NCBI GenBank assembly: GCA_013397075.1 | Contig: VWZS01000159.1 | Span: 806,001-870,000, forward strand | Origin: Rhabdornis inornatus | Taxonomy: Eukaryota; Chordata; Aves; Passeriformes; Rhabdornithidae | Direction of reading: 5' to 3' | DNA: 64,000 bases | Part shown: in pieces, positions 39,001 to 51,745 of the stretch | Numbering within the stretch: the first letter of the stretch is position 1 | Layout: the number at the start of each line of letters is the position of its first letter | Position numbers and translations under genes: made by a program | Notes under the pieces: model-generated | Seen by the model: the letters and a program-made list of their open reading frames with translations, nothing else | Told to the model about the DNA's origin: nothing | The model's database searches: none

Positions 39001-42000
39001 TTTAATAGTTTGTGGTACTCATAACTGGTTTTAAACTGACAGGGTAAAGTGATAAAAGAGTAAGATCTGTGTTTCTGAGCTCACATCAAAGAAAAGCTTT
39101 AAAGAGCCACTAAAAAGGCTGTCAAAAAGAAAGGAAGGCTTTACCTAGCAGCCTAACAAAACAAGCTTCAAAAAACGAGAAATAGTGTCCCAAAACAAAT
39201 GAACCAGAGAGGGAAAATGTTAGTAGAAAAGTAAATATTTAACAGGGCCTGTACCTGCTAAGAGAAAGACAAAAAAGTTTGAAAAAATCTGATCACAAGA
39301 GAGATGGTTTTTGCTGCAGAAAGAAAGGATGGCCATAGGATTTGGAAGTACTTACTGTTCTTTTCTGCACTACTGACTACGTTAGAGTCATCAGCCTGAG
39401 CTCAGCTCTCCGTTACACTGCACAGAGCCTCCGGATTATTCACTCCCTGACACGAGTTTCTCTTACAAGGCTTCTTTAAACTTCCCTTTGTACCCCCAGC
39501 TTTTTAACTGCCATCACGAGCCTCCAAGGTTTAGCACTGGGAGACAAAGCAGCGGCCTCCTGATGCAAAGATTAATGGCACTCCACAAAGAAGTGCAGAC
39601 ACATGAATTATCCACAGGTCTTTCATTCTGCCAGAGCCTGCTGCCCAGAGCAGTGTGAGACAGGTACACACACACATCCCCTGGAGATGCCCTGGGGGTG
39701 AAGGGCAGCAGCCAGCAGCTTTTCCTGGTGGGTGCTTCCCTCTGGATCCGTGATGCACAGAGTGGCAGCAGCTCTCACAGCTTCTTCTGCTCTGTGCTGA
39801 GCAATCCCAGAGCAGATGGTGCTCGGGGCTTATACCTGGAACAGCGCTTAGCAATCTCAGAAATGTGTTCTGATGTGCACTTCCCCCAAATTGTCTTTGC
39901 CATTCCCTAAACAAGAACTCAGCCTCATGGATAAGTAGCTCCTCAGTCACTTGGCTCAAAGGGAGTGCATCATCCAATTCCAGTAAGCACTACTCAGCGG
40001 GGATGCAAAAAGAGGTTTTGGCAGCACCCACTGCTGTTGCCAGCCAGCATCTTCCAGGTGCTCAAGTCACTCCAAGCAGCTCAATTTCCCTTCTCAAGCT
40101 GCACCACTACAGCTATCTGATATTGTCTCCTTTCTCCAGGCAGCCCTTACAGAAAAGAAGATGCAATCACTTCCCCAAATCTTAAATTGTCTTTTGAATG
40201 CAACTCCTCCTTAGAATTAGGCTTATTAATAAAAGCCCTTTTACAAATTCATCCAAGTGAAGAACAGCTGTGCAAGTTCAAGGGCTTTGCTAGTTTAAAA
40301 GAGAGAAAAGTGCTATCTTAGATAGTGGGAGATGAACTTACAGAGCTTGCTGCCATGGGACTTTGTGGGGCAGACCTTGTCCAGCAGGTTTAGAAAGAGA
40401 TAATATTCATGGACAAAAGGTCTGTAAAGGGCTGGGCAGAGATGTACCCCTGATATCCCCTCTGGAGAAGCTGTGGGTGTTTGGGAGTATGAAGTGACAG
40501 ACTCCAGAAAGGTGGCACAGCCACACTCAGTTCCTCAATGTGTCCTCTGCTAGCACTGCCAGGCACAGCCTCCAGGGTTGAGTGAGCCCATGGGGTGACC
40601 TAGTCAGACATTTCTTACCTTCCTGCAGGGCACCCAAGCCCCTCACACACCACTCCTAGGCCTGGCTGTCAGAACAAGAGCCAGCTGCCCTGTGGAGGCC
40701 AACCAGACACCACATATGGAGCCTGAAGAGCTCTGGTACCCTGCTTCTGTACCATCATCAGGCAAAATACACAGTCCAGAGCACAGGGAGGAAGACACTG
40801 CAGAGGAAACCTAACTTAGAGTTGTTGTCACCTTGCTCGAGTTCCTTTTGCACGTACCAAAATCTGAATCCTTGCCTCAGCTCGGTGGGTGAGCCCAGCA
40901 GTGAGCCCAGGGAATGCAGGTGTGTGGATGAGGGCCACACCAGCACCTCCACATGCACTGGGGGAGGGAAACAAATCACCCAATACATGTCAATTTTTAT
41001 GCCAACTTGATATGTTGCATGTGTGATTACTGCAGAAACCAACCTAGGTAATTACAGCCATCTGCACCCATTATTACCATTTGTATGTGTATTCATAGAA
41101 ACTGCACATTAGTTAGGCATGCCATTGCACAAACATATTAACCAGCTAATTAATTAAAAGAACAGACCTTCTCTGCTTAGGAGGAGCCCATCACCCACTA
41201 ATCACAAGAATGTATTTTCTCCATCTGTTAGATCACTTGCTCCCTCCCCAAGGTCAGTAGGGAAGGTGCAACTGGCCTGCAGTCTCCAGAAAGCTGTGCT
41301 GGGGTGCTGAGCATCCTGTTTTAAGTTACTTCCTTTGTGCAGCAAGGCTCCAAGACCATGGCTGCTTCTGGAAACATGACCATGGCACTCCCACTGTGCT
41401 TTTGGATTACCTCAGGTGACCTCTGGATTAGACACCAAGCATCCTTCCACCCCTCCCAGTGCTCAATTGCCAAGCACAGGGGGGCTCATCACATGCCCCT
41501 AACAGGGCAGCACTCTGGCAGCACAAGTGCACGTCCCTACAACCCCTCCTGCCAAGCTGGGCCCTCTTCTGGCTCCTGTTTCTACAGCAAACTCCCAAAG
41601 CAACAGCAGATTATAAATATACAGGGGATGGCTGTGCCCCAGTGCTTCCCTGACATATGGTTCTATCTTCAGTCAGAAACTCTGCATTTAAATTTAGGGA
41701 TGGAGCAGGAGGTTAGGTTTCAAAGTTCCAAGATAAATCCCCTGGGAGGAAGCAATGAGGCCAGATTTTTGTCCCTGCAGTACAGCCTTAAAGCAGATGG
41801 GAGCAGGGAGTCAGCTCTGTCGAGCAAAGCACACTCTGGTGGAGCCCTGAGAGGCTGTGCCCAACTTCTCAGCTCTTTGAAGACTTGCAGAAGCTCCAGC
41901 CCCCTGTACCAGCTGCTGCTACACCAGCCCTAATGGGGTGGTCACGACTCCTGCTGAACACCCAGACTCTGGGTAGAAAAATATGGCTCCAGCTACTGCC

Positions 42001-45000
42001 TTATAATAACTCCTTCTATTACAGCAAAGAGCAGCAGGATCTGCTTCAGGGTGTATCAGAGCTCCATCAGCTCCCTATCCCTTTCAAAACCAGTGTTTGT
42101 GTGAAGGGGGAATAAGCTACAGACACAACAGCTTTGGTCATTTTTCATTTGTGATTAAAAAAGGAACAAGTAAGTTTCAAATCATTGTGAAATATTTGTG
42201 AAACAAGCCAAACCCCTCCTTGCATACATAAAATGCAGTGCTGAAGAAGTTTCTACAATCCAATAAAGCGTAAAATGCTTCCATCATTTGACAATATAAA
42301 TGCTTACCCTAGTTCTAGACGAGCTCAAGGTAACTCCACAGTAGATTTAATTTTGGTTTTCCTAAAGCTAGAGAAAATTTTCTTGCTTTATAAATTTTTT
42401 AAGAAGAAAAAAATAATTTCCATTGCTCCCAGATGTGGAAGACCAGTTGCAGCTGAGGGTGCTCTGTCAAGTGGGACCTGTGCAAATACTGCACTTGGAG
42501 CACCCCAATTGTTGCCAGGCTGTCTGATCACTTTACACTTGTCAGGAAGCCTTCTGGTATCTCCTGCCCAGCCCTCTCATTCTACAGCTCTAGAGATGTC
42601 CTAAGCTCTGCAAAAACAGCAAAATACCAGGGTGGAGCTCCTGCCTGAGCTCCTCCTGCTGCAGAGGACCAAGGGCAGAAGCAAGGGCAGAAGCAGAAAA
42701 GACCAACACACAGGCACCTGGATCATTTCTAGATGATTCTGCAGCAGGACCACATCACCATCACTGTACATGTTCAACACACAGGCACTTTCCTCACACT
42801 CTTCTCCAAGCACAGACTTTTTACTGCTCTGCAAAGCACCAATTTATGTGCTTAATTAATCACGGATCCATGACTTGGTCCAGTGCCTTCTGAACTAAGG
42901 AAAAATGCCTTCAAAGAAACTGCATTTAAACGTGGTCTGAGCAATGCTGTCTTGCCCCTCTCCTCTGCAGGAGGCACAGAGCCAGGGCAAGCCTTTTGGG
43001 AGAGCCTGCACCCTTGGGTGCTCCCACCCTGCCTGCCCCAGCCAGCAGGAACTGCTCCCTGGGCAGAGTTATCCTCTCCTTGTGCTGTCTGACCACCTTG
43101 GCCGTGCCGAATCCAAAAGTCATCCAAACAAAACCTGCCATCCTGGATCCCTCAATCGTCTAAGAAGCAGCAAACATGCTGAGTTAAGTGCAAGCTAAGC
43201 AGTATTTTTATTTGGTTAATTAGAATTGCTCATCAAATGAAAACAAAGGAGTGATTTACTGCAGAACTGGTACAGGTAGTTGTTGCATAAGTACATTCCT
43301 GCATATTTGGCTACATTAGGACTATTTTTTAATTAACAGTTTCTCCTTGGCTAAAGCAAACCATAGAAAATAAAGAAAGAGAAGTTTCACACAAAGATAC
43401 TGCTGGATCCCTCAACTGCCAGCTACTTTTTTTCTGGAGGGAGGATTTTAAATTAAAAGCAGATTGCCTTCATTAGCGTTACCAGAAGCCATGTAACTGC
43501 CAAAGCTGACAGAAACACAACTGTGATTTGCAGATTTGGCAAGTCCCATTTTCTCTTTCTGCAAATGTGGGTAATGTCATTTGTATTAAAGGGCTTTTGT
43601 GGGGGACACTGCAAAAAAACAACTCCTTCCCCAGAAGAGGAAAAGTATCTCCAGAGCAGCAATTAAGTAATCTGGGGCTCTCAAGTTTTCTGTCCTTGTT
43701 AACTTTGCAAGAAAGTTCATTGCATTAAATTTGTGCTGAAAATGGTCAGACAGTATGAATGTTACAAACTGTCTTCTCCTGATGACTGAGCAGAATAGAG
43801 TAGCAAGCCCAAAATAAACATTTCAACAGTGATCTTTAACATAGAGCCATACTCAAGCTTTCCATGACATGTTGCCAAACCCTCAGAAGCCATTCAGCAC
43901 GGGTCTCACCAAAATCCCTATTTTCTTTACTTCATTTTAGCTGAAAAGACTGATGATAGGAAAGTTACATTTCTACCGAGGGCAGCTGTGTCTGCAGGCT
44001 TCATGCTCTGCTCCAAAGACCCAGCCTTGGTGATAAGGGGGAAGTCTGGGTAGCATTTTTACTGGGATTGCTGTGTGAATAGCTGCAGAGCAGAGGGGGG
44101 ATGCATGAAGGGACTCCACATGCCCTGCTCCCCTCCCCGGTGTATCAGTCTGTATTCTGCTGTCCAGGCTCAGCAAGAAAACTTAAGATACACAACAGAG
44201 GTGTTAAAACCCACACAGGTGTATTTCAGCTTGTGTTAGATGTGACACAGTGGTCGCTGTTTGGGGGCTGAACTGAGCTGCTGATGTGACAGCAAAGCCA
44301 CAGGGGTGACCCTGACCCCCATGTGCTCCTTGGGGTTGGGAACAGACCCTCAGCACCAGCACTGGCCTCCTGGGTGCTGCTGGCACAACCTGCAGCCACA
44401 TCCAAAGCCTGCTGCTTACAGAGCCTCCCACGATGAGAAAACGATGGAAATTATGAGATGGAGAAACAAGAGAAATGGGGAATGTCCTAAAGAACCCAGA
44501 TGCTCAGCAGCATGGCACTAGAGACCACAGCATCCCCGAGTGAATGAAGGATTTATTCCCCCAGCTGCAGCCAAAATGGGAAGGTCTGAACACACTGCTA
44601 AACTCTGCAGGAAGTAGTCCAACACAGCATTACCACAGTCACAAATGTAAAGTCTGTCTGCAGTAATTAGGACTGTACTACATATGATTTATTAGACACT
44701 GTCTTATAATCAAGACTAAAATAGCTGCCTACATTGTAGTTACCAATTTCTTAACTGTCCAAAAAAAAAGCAACAGATGTAATGCAGTGCCAGACATGGA
44801 ACCAACCAAAATAATGTTAACCTCCATGGAGCCTGCAAAGGTAACCACAGTGTGCCTGCTGCTAACCTTCAATCCAACCTGAGTTAAACACCCAGTGACT
44901 CTGCAATTTTGGTTTGTATCTTCAAAATAACCAGAGAAGCCAGTTCTGTCTCTGTAGTCCAACTCTGTTTCACCACACAGTGAACAGACTTCATTATCCA

Positions 45001-45782
45001 TTGAACTGAACACTAAGTAACGAGTTAACAATAATTAAACTGAAAGAGACACAGATTAAAGGAATTTATTATTCCCTGATCTGCAAAGCAAATTGTTTAG
45101 ATACCTGCAATCAATGAGTAATGATGAAACAGAGTAAAACCCCAACAAACCAGAGAGCCAACAGGCTCGTAAAAATCTGTTCAGTAAGGTCCATGTATCT
45201 TCGTTAGCTGAACAGCACAGCATTTCAATCAACAAAACCCCCCTGTCTTTATGCATCATGAGATCAGAGGCACAATATGGCCCAAAATTATGCCTTTACT
45301 GTTTATTATTCGTGTATCACAGGACTGATGAAGATTTATGGTCCCATTGTGCTAAGTACTGTACAGTGAAAAATTCAGAGAAATAGTGAGAATCAGTACT
45401 CCAAGATGTTATAATTCAAAGACAAATTACAAAAACAAGGTATTGTGATTTAAAGACAGTAATGAACAGATGGGGATTGGAGATTCAGACAGATAAAGCA
45501 ACTTGCCCAAGGTCATGCCAGACACATGTGCCAGAGCAGAAAATTTAACTGATCTCTGGCATACCAGCACAGGCTTTTACTCATGTAGGAAAATGCTGTT
45601 GCTCCTCTTTGATTTCACTAGATGTCATATTTCATAGGCTAATAAATAAATTCAAAAATTGCTAATGTTACATGGCAGTACTGAAAGGATTTTCTTTCAT
45701 CCCTCCCTGCTCAGAAGACCATCATTAACAAAAGTCCTCTGTCTACACCTACACCTGATCTGGCACAATTACAGCATTTGCA

Positions 45783-46298
45783 CAGAATCACAGAAAAATT
45801 GAAGCCTTCAGGTCTTCTGCAGCCATCTAGTCCAACCCCTCATTCAAAGCAGAACAAACCAGAGCAGGTGTTCCAGGGCCTGGTCCACTCAAACTCTGAG
45901 TATCTTCAAGGACGGAGATGAAAATCACATCACCTCTCTGGACTCCTGTGCCTGTGTTCAATCATTCAGATTGAAAAAGTCTTTCCACATATGAAATGAG
46001 AATTTCCCCAGTTCCAGCTCACGTCCACCACCTCCTGTCCTGCTGCCATGCACAAAGTCCAGCTCTGTCTCCTCTGTTGCCACACACTGAGTAGTTACAG
46101 GCAGCAGTGGGATCTCCTCTAGCCCTCTTTCTTCTGGACTTCACTTGCTGAACGAGCCCAGTGTTCAGAGCTGCCCCTTGGGCACACTCCTGCCCCCACC
46201 AGCAGCCTGGTGGCTGTGCCAGAGCAGCTCCACTGTAGCTGTTCCTTTCCTGGACAGGTACCCTGAAATGGGGCATTGTGCTCCAGATGCAGCCCAAA
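45783..46298 (-). mobile_element. CR1 LINE fragment (~500 bp)
   Basis: The left end has CACAGAATCACAG and the CATCTAGTCCAACCCCTC signature of a CR1 3' terminus in reverse orientation. The right end has GCATTGTGCTCCAGATGCAG, matching the ...ACAGTACTCCAGGTG... segment further inside CR1. This is the longest CR1 copy here. It is much diverged and non-coding. Confidence 0.85.
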
Positions 46299-47573
46299 AG
46301 CCACCAAACAAGACTGTAAGGCACTTCACACCCTTTTTTAAATCAAGGATGCAAATACCTGATTTTCTGCTATCAGTTTTTACATTTTCATGCATTCTAC
46401 GCTACACAAACCCTGCAGCCTCCAGTTTACAGAGCAACACAGGAACATTGTTTTTGCACACCACTTGTGGACATTTGCTGTTCCAGGGGTCTCAGCTTAT
46501 GCAGGCACACCAGGCTCGCAGAGCAACCACTGCTCCCATAAAGAACCCTGGAAAGGGACACTTCACAAGTCTTTTTCTGTAGCTGGCAAAAAGGATAGCC
46601 AGGTCAGCCTGAGTGATGTAAAGTGTTCAAAATATATCAGTGACAGCAGGATAACACAAGACACTGTGTTGTTGGACACATACATCAGCAGATACATTTA
46701 GGAATTTCAGTCCTAAAACCTGTCACACAGTGTTTTGCTAGCAGTGAAAAATACTTAATTTACGACTGTGACAGGAGATCTCTTCAGTGCAACACAAACA
46801 GTAGCAGCAGTGTTACTAATTAAACCAAAACTCAAGCTCCCAGACAGCTGATCGAGGATAGTGGGAGAAGTGATACTGCATTTCAACACAGTGGCTTTCT
46901 CTCCTGGTTTATAAGTAAAACGTGCCACCTGTCAAAAGGTGTTTGCTCTCTGTTTATTTTAAGAATAAAGTCACAGCTTAGGCTTTGCTTATTTATATTT
47001 GCTGGCACCTGTGAAGATTTACTAATAAAAATTTCATTTTAATTAGTTCTGCAGAAGTGCTATCAACATTTGGTTTAGGTTTTCCCTGAATGCACTGCCC
47101 CAAGGAGCAGCATGATCAGTCCACTTGGCCATCCTGATACGAAAGGCTTGGCACAGAGACATTTGGGGCTTTAGTGATCCCACAACTGAACAGTGCAGGA
47201 CACGTGGATGTGGCAAACCAAGCTGTCCCCCGTGCTGCTGTACAGATGGGACAAACCAGCTGGGTGTCAGAGGCAAGCTCTGCATGCCAATGGCACTTTT
47301 ATACCAACTGTGAAAGCAGAGCAATGGAGCCCCAGCTTTGGGATGAGCCATTGCTCCATTTATGGATACATTCCAAGCCACACCAAGCAAAGGTACATGC
47401 TACACCAAAATACAGGGATCACATTGTGCCCCAAAGAGGGCTTTGCCTGCATGAGAGGTGTGTTTGTGGGCACGGGGCACACAGCCAGGTAACACTCACC
47501 CCTCACAAGCTCAGCATGTGGCCACCACATACCTGCAAAAGTTTGTGTTTTGGGCACAGAACAGACCTGCCAC

Positions 47574-47665
47574 AAATCATAGGATTGTTTAGGTTGGAAA
47601 AGACCTCTAAGATCATCAAGCCTCATTGTTAACCCAGCACTGCCAAGCCCACCGCTTGCAAAAGG
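47574..47665 (-). mobile_element. CR1 LINE 3' tail fragment
   Basis: Reverse-oriented CR1 end with AATCATAGGATTG, AGGTTGGAAAAGACCTCTAA, GATCATCAAG and AACCCAGCACTGCCAAG. Similarity fades after about 47665. It is the least diverged CR1 tail in the window by eye. Confidence 0.92.
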
Positions 47666-49224
47666 CAAACTGGAATGCTTCTCTGACCTCCCCAGGCTCT
47701 TCCCAAGAGCTCCTCCACACCAACCCCCCAGCACACAACAGCTACAACCCACTGCCATCGATGGATGGGGCACAGACCGGGGGAGCCTGCAGCTGAGTCC
47801 AAGGGATTTCTACCCACAGGTCCCCACTATTGTGCAGCCCTTCCTCAAATTCACAGCAGATGAGTCCCTTAGCTACGCTCTGGCCTTGAGAACCTCTCAA
47901 ATAAAAATACCAGCCTCCTCCTCCCTCATCATGGAAGCCTCCCTGAGACCTCCCACAAATGCAAGGGGGAGAGAGAGAAGGGGGGGGTTCTTTGGTATTC
48001 TGTCACAAAGCCAAACAGATGTTTGTAAAAATATAAACTGGTTCTACAACTGTTTTAAACCCAGACAGCTGCACACAGTGAACAACTGCACTGGGGGAGA
48101 AGACCACTGCTCTCACATCCAGGGACTGGAGTTTAATAAACCAAACTTCCCGTGAGTTACTCAAGCGCTCTCATTCCAATTTAGCGTTTATGGCAGAGGA
48201 AACTGCTGAAACAAGAAAAGTGAAGCGGCTTTTCCATCTCCATGGTGAAAATTTGCATGCAGATGGGGACTAGGACTAGCCCTCCCTCGTGCCAGACCCA
48301 GACAGTAATTACAGCACCCAGTTTGCAGCACACAGCTTATCGGGGGAGGAACAGACACTCTGGGACAGCAGCCCTCACACAAAAGTCTGTTGTGCTTGGC
48401 ACTCGCTTCAGGATCAATTATACAATGAAATCACCACAAACTTCAGTGCAGCAACATGAACTGCAAGCAGAAGAGACTGAAGTAGCCTCTTTATATCTGT
48501 GTTTTTAAAAATGTAAAGCTAATGCTAATTTCTGGAAGTGCTTTTATTATGCATTTATTTATGAGCGAAAATTACAACTCTGGATTTCTAAAATACTCAC
48601 ATTTTAGAAATATGCCCATCTGACTGAATTATACAGGATAGTTTTACAATCCTATAAAATACTAATTTTTTGCAAGCCAAAACTATTTGTCATAAAGTAT
48701 TTGCATTTTAGTAATATAAAAGATTGACTGTCTACATAAGTTCTACCATGTTCCTCCCCAAAACCACAGCAAAACTTATGTTGTTGTTTTCTTCTCTTTT
48801 TTATACTTCAGAAGAATGCATGGCAATTGAAAAACTGGTTTTACTCATGTTGCTAGCACAGGAGTCTGTAACAGCTGGGTAATTCTGTATTCCTGATTCA
48901 CACTGCACTACACAGAAAAGCACATAAAATCAAATTAGTTTTATAATTTCTATATAGGCAACACAGTTGTGAGGAGTGTAGTTTTTTTAAAACTCAGAAG
49001 CAAGAGCACAGTGAAAAACTGTCACAGCTCTCTGCTTATTTGAACATTAAGAAAGAAAAGTTTTCCTCCATATCTGAAGAATTCCAAGTAAAACAGGAAC
49101 ACATTACTGGGCAGAAGTGACTGACCAAGCTCACAGCCCTGTCACGTTCAGACAAGCATTTTTAGTGTCTGCAGTCTAAAGCTTCATTATTTTTTGCAGA
49201 ACAATCTGGCAGCGGAGGTAACCC

Positions 49225-49270
49225 GATTCCCTGGGAATCAAATGTTACTTAAAGACAGGTTTCACCTGTC
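49225..49270. promoter_or_regulatory. Two perfect dyads 14 bp apart (candidate TF cluster)
   Basis: GATTCCCTGGGAATC (49225-49239) is a perfect palindrome around a central T. GACAGGTTTCACCTGTC (49254-49270) is a perfect 7-bp inverted repeat with a 3-bp spacer. The first contains TGGGAA/TTCCCA cores of Ikaros/RBPJ type; the second is a paired CAGGT/ACCTG of ZEB/SNAI E-box type. Function is inferred only from motif shape. Confidence 0.35.
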
Positions 49271-51494
49271 AGGGATAAAACATATTCTGAGCAACAAAGT
49301 GTCAGGGTATACAGACATCAGAGGAGAGGGTGGTCTGTCCTTCACGGCTAACAGAGAATGGAGGAAATTTTCTGCTCTCATTGAGTTTTGAATTTTATGT
49401 ATTTTTTGTAACTTTGAGGGGAAATATTCTAATGCAATGGCAGCTACAGCAGTGTTGCTCAAACAAATTACAAAACACGGTGGAATAACTTTCAAGCAAC
49501 TGTTGTGAGGGCTCCTGCAAGCTTTAGGATCTGCCTTTCCTGGGTCTCTCCCCATCAGGATGGGGCAGAGTTACCCTTACAGCCATCAGTAAGACACAGG
49601 CAGCAAAACAAGTGTCACTTTTTTCCAGGTAAATTTAAAGATGCAGAGATTGTTATGGACTTGCTCCAGGCCACCACCCATGCAGGTGGTGTGTCTGCCC
49701 CACAAGCTGTCCACTCGACCTCTCCTTCCTTCTCACACCTGTGCCTGGGAGTCAGTATTTGAAGGAAAATTGAAAAAAAGCCCAATACTGGCCTAACTTA
49801 CAGAGGTAGAAAGGAGTGATTTAGGATTTTCAGAAAGACTCAATCTGTGCAGCAAGTTCAGAAGGGGAGATGAAAGCTGAGGAGAGCACTTGATGGTGAC
49901 TTTCCTGCCACCCAAGGAGAAGCAGCACATCCAGCCCCTTTCTCTGAATTAACACTCAACTGAGCAGAAGCTCCTGCAGAGGAGAAGCCAAGAAGGTGAC
50001 TCTAGGTTTGCCCCATGCCCTCTGCAGGGCAGAACATTGCAGGGGCATGGGAGCCTCTCTCCCTGCACCCAGGGCAGGCAGAGCCCAGCCCTGCTGTTGT
50101 GGATCTGGATGTGCTTCCATCAGGGGACACCCTGCCACTGCAGGACAGGATGGGACACCTCACTGAAGGCAACTCTCTGCAGGGGCTTCTGCTACGGCTT
50201 CCCTGAGCAGGAGCAAGACGAGCACTCACCACCTTGGGGGAAGCAGCACTTCTGTCTGGAGGCAACACCTGCCCTAACAGAAGTTAGGCAGAGCCAGCTG
50301 AGCCAGCTGTGTGCCAGAGCAGCCTGTTGTTTTGACAGTATCCCCTCCCTGGGGCTACCTGCCTGCCTGCTGCATGTACACAGAAGAATCCCATGGGGCA
50401 AAGAAAGAAACCCAATATACAGAAACATGTAGCATTCAGCAGGGACCTGAGCAGCAAACAAATTAAAGCAGTTTTCCCCAAGGAAGCCTGTGGATTTCCA
50501 CAGAATTGAGATATCTATTTCCCTGGTCTTCCCCTGAAATTCTCAGTTGAATGCTGGAAGCAAATACAAAATTTCTCCTTGTGTCAGTGACCCCTGTCAG
50601 TCACTCCCCCAACTTCCCTGCTCCTCACATCCACAGCCCCACAAGACAAGCAGGAGGAACACACGAGCTGCTGCCACGAGAGCAGAACTGCAGCCCTGGC
50701 CCCAGCCACACAGTGCCGAGACTACTGCAGGCAGCAGGGTCAGGATATTGCTCAGACCAACAGCTCTCTGCGGCTGGAGCCATCCTTTTATCCTGCCTTC
50801 CCCTGCCATACTGTGCCTATTGCAATTTGATGCTGCAATAAAAATAGACGATCCTCAACCCCCCTCCCCAGCCCAGTGGACATTGGTGGGTCAGGCACAG
50901 AGCCTGGGCTCAGCTGCTGCTCATGGGCAGGTGCTCCAGGGCCTCTGTTTCTCTGTTATCGTTGTTGTGACCTATAAGGAAAAACCTCTGGCTTTAAATA
51001 CACATTTTTGATAACAAAGTTACCAGCTCCTGCCTTTGGCTAAGTCAAAGCACACTTAATTACTGAAATCACCCAGAGGAATATATTTATCTGGTCCCCT
51101 CCATGTGAGACAATTGTACTGAAAGCAATAGAACATTAAACCAACTGTTTTACAGTTGCTGCTAAAAACCACACATCTCCTATCAAGCCCATCCAGAGAA
51201 CCCAGACATTGACTGACACGTGTTCTTAAATAAATCAGGGCACTTGCAGGGCAGGAATAGGAAAAGGAGAGATGAGGTGAGCTCTGCAGTTTCACACAGT
51301 GGTGCTGGTGGGTGTCTCCAGCTATACATCCATGCAAATTTTCGGGAAAAAGAAATAGCAGGCTTTTGCTTCACCAACAAAAGAAGCTGTTGAAATAGGG
51401 GTTTTTTTTTCAGACACAGCTGATAAGGATAATTACGTGGTGGGGAGCTTAGTCATCCATCTCCCAGCGACAGGAAAGCAGATTCTCTTAAAAA

Positions 51495-51745
51495 TATCGC
51501 CAGCACCACAGGGCTGTCGGATGGCGGCAGGAAGGTCCCCGGTCCGGGAATGCCGCTAGAGGGCAGCGCTTGGTCCATGGATCCCGACCCAGGAGCGCTC
51601 CGTGCAGCGCCAGCGCAGGGCGCGCTCCGTGCCGGGCTCGTTCCGGCCACCGCTCGCTGCCTCCTGACATTCCCACCAAAACACCTGCCAGGTGGAGGAA
51701 AAGGCAAATTCCTGTGTTCTGCCTCGTTAGAAATAGCGCTCTAAG
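51495..51745. promoter_or_regulatory. Intronic CpG-rich patch in GPC1 intron 1
   Basis: About 250 bp of CpG-rich, GC-rich sequence stands out from CpG-depleted intron on both sides. It contains a CTCF-like site (51553-51567) and a perfect 11-bp direct repeat GCGCTCCGTGC (51595-51605 and 51622-51632). It lies about 4.9 kb downstream of the GPC1 start codon in the gene's direction. It may be an enhancer or insulator, or an alternative first exon or promoter. No convincing donor or coding exon was seen. Confidence 0.6.
51553..51567 (+). promoter_or_regulatory. CTCF-like binding site
   Basis: CCGCTAGAGGGCAGC matches the CTCF core CCASYAGRKGGCRS at every position except the third (G for A), a commonly tolerated change. 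The motif runs in the plus direction, toward the GPC1 promoter, which itself is transcribed leftward. Confidence 0.65.

Larger units (their letters stand above)
30481..45782. other. Intronic sequence, no gene seen
   Basis: Unique intron with low-complexity tracts, a possible CR1 piece (35925-36000) and a homeodomain-motif-rich block (41040-41210). A 198-codon frame at 41337-41933 has no recognisable domain. Confidence 0.65.

Noticed and set aside
41337..41933. 198-codon plus-strand frame
   Set aside because: No family motif, Ser/Gln-rich mixed composition, overlapping frames in the same region, and length within chance expectation.
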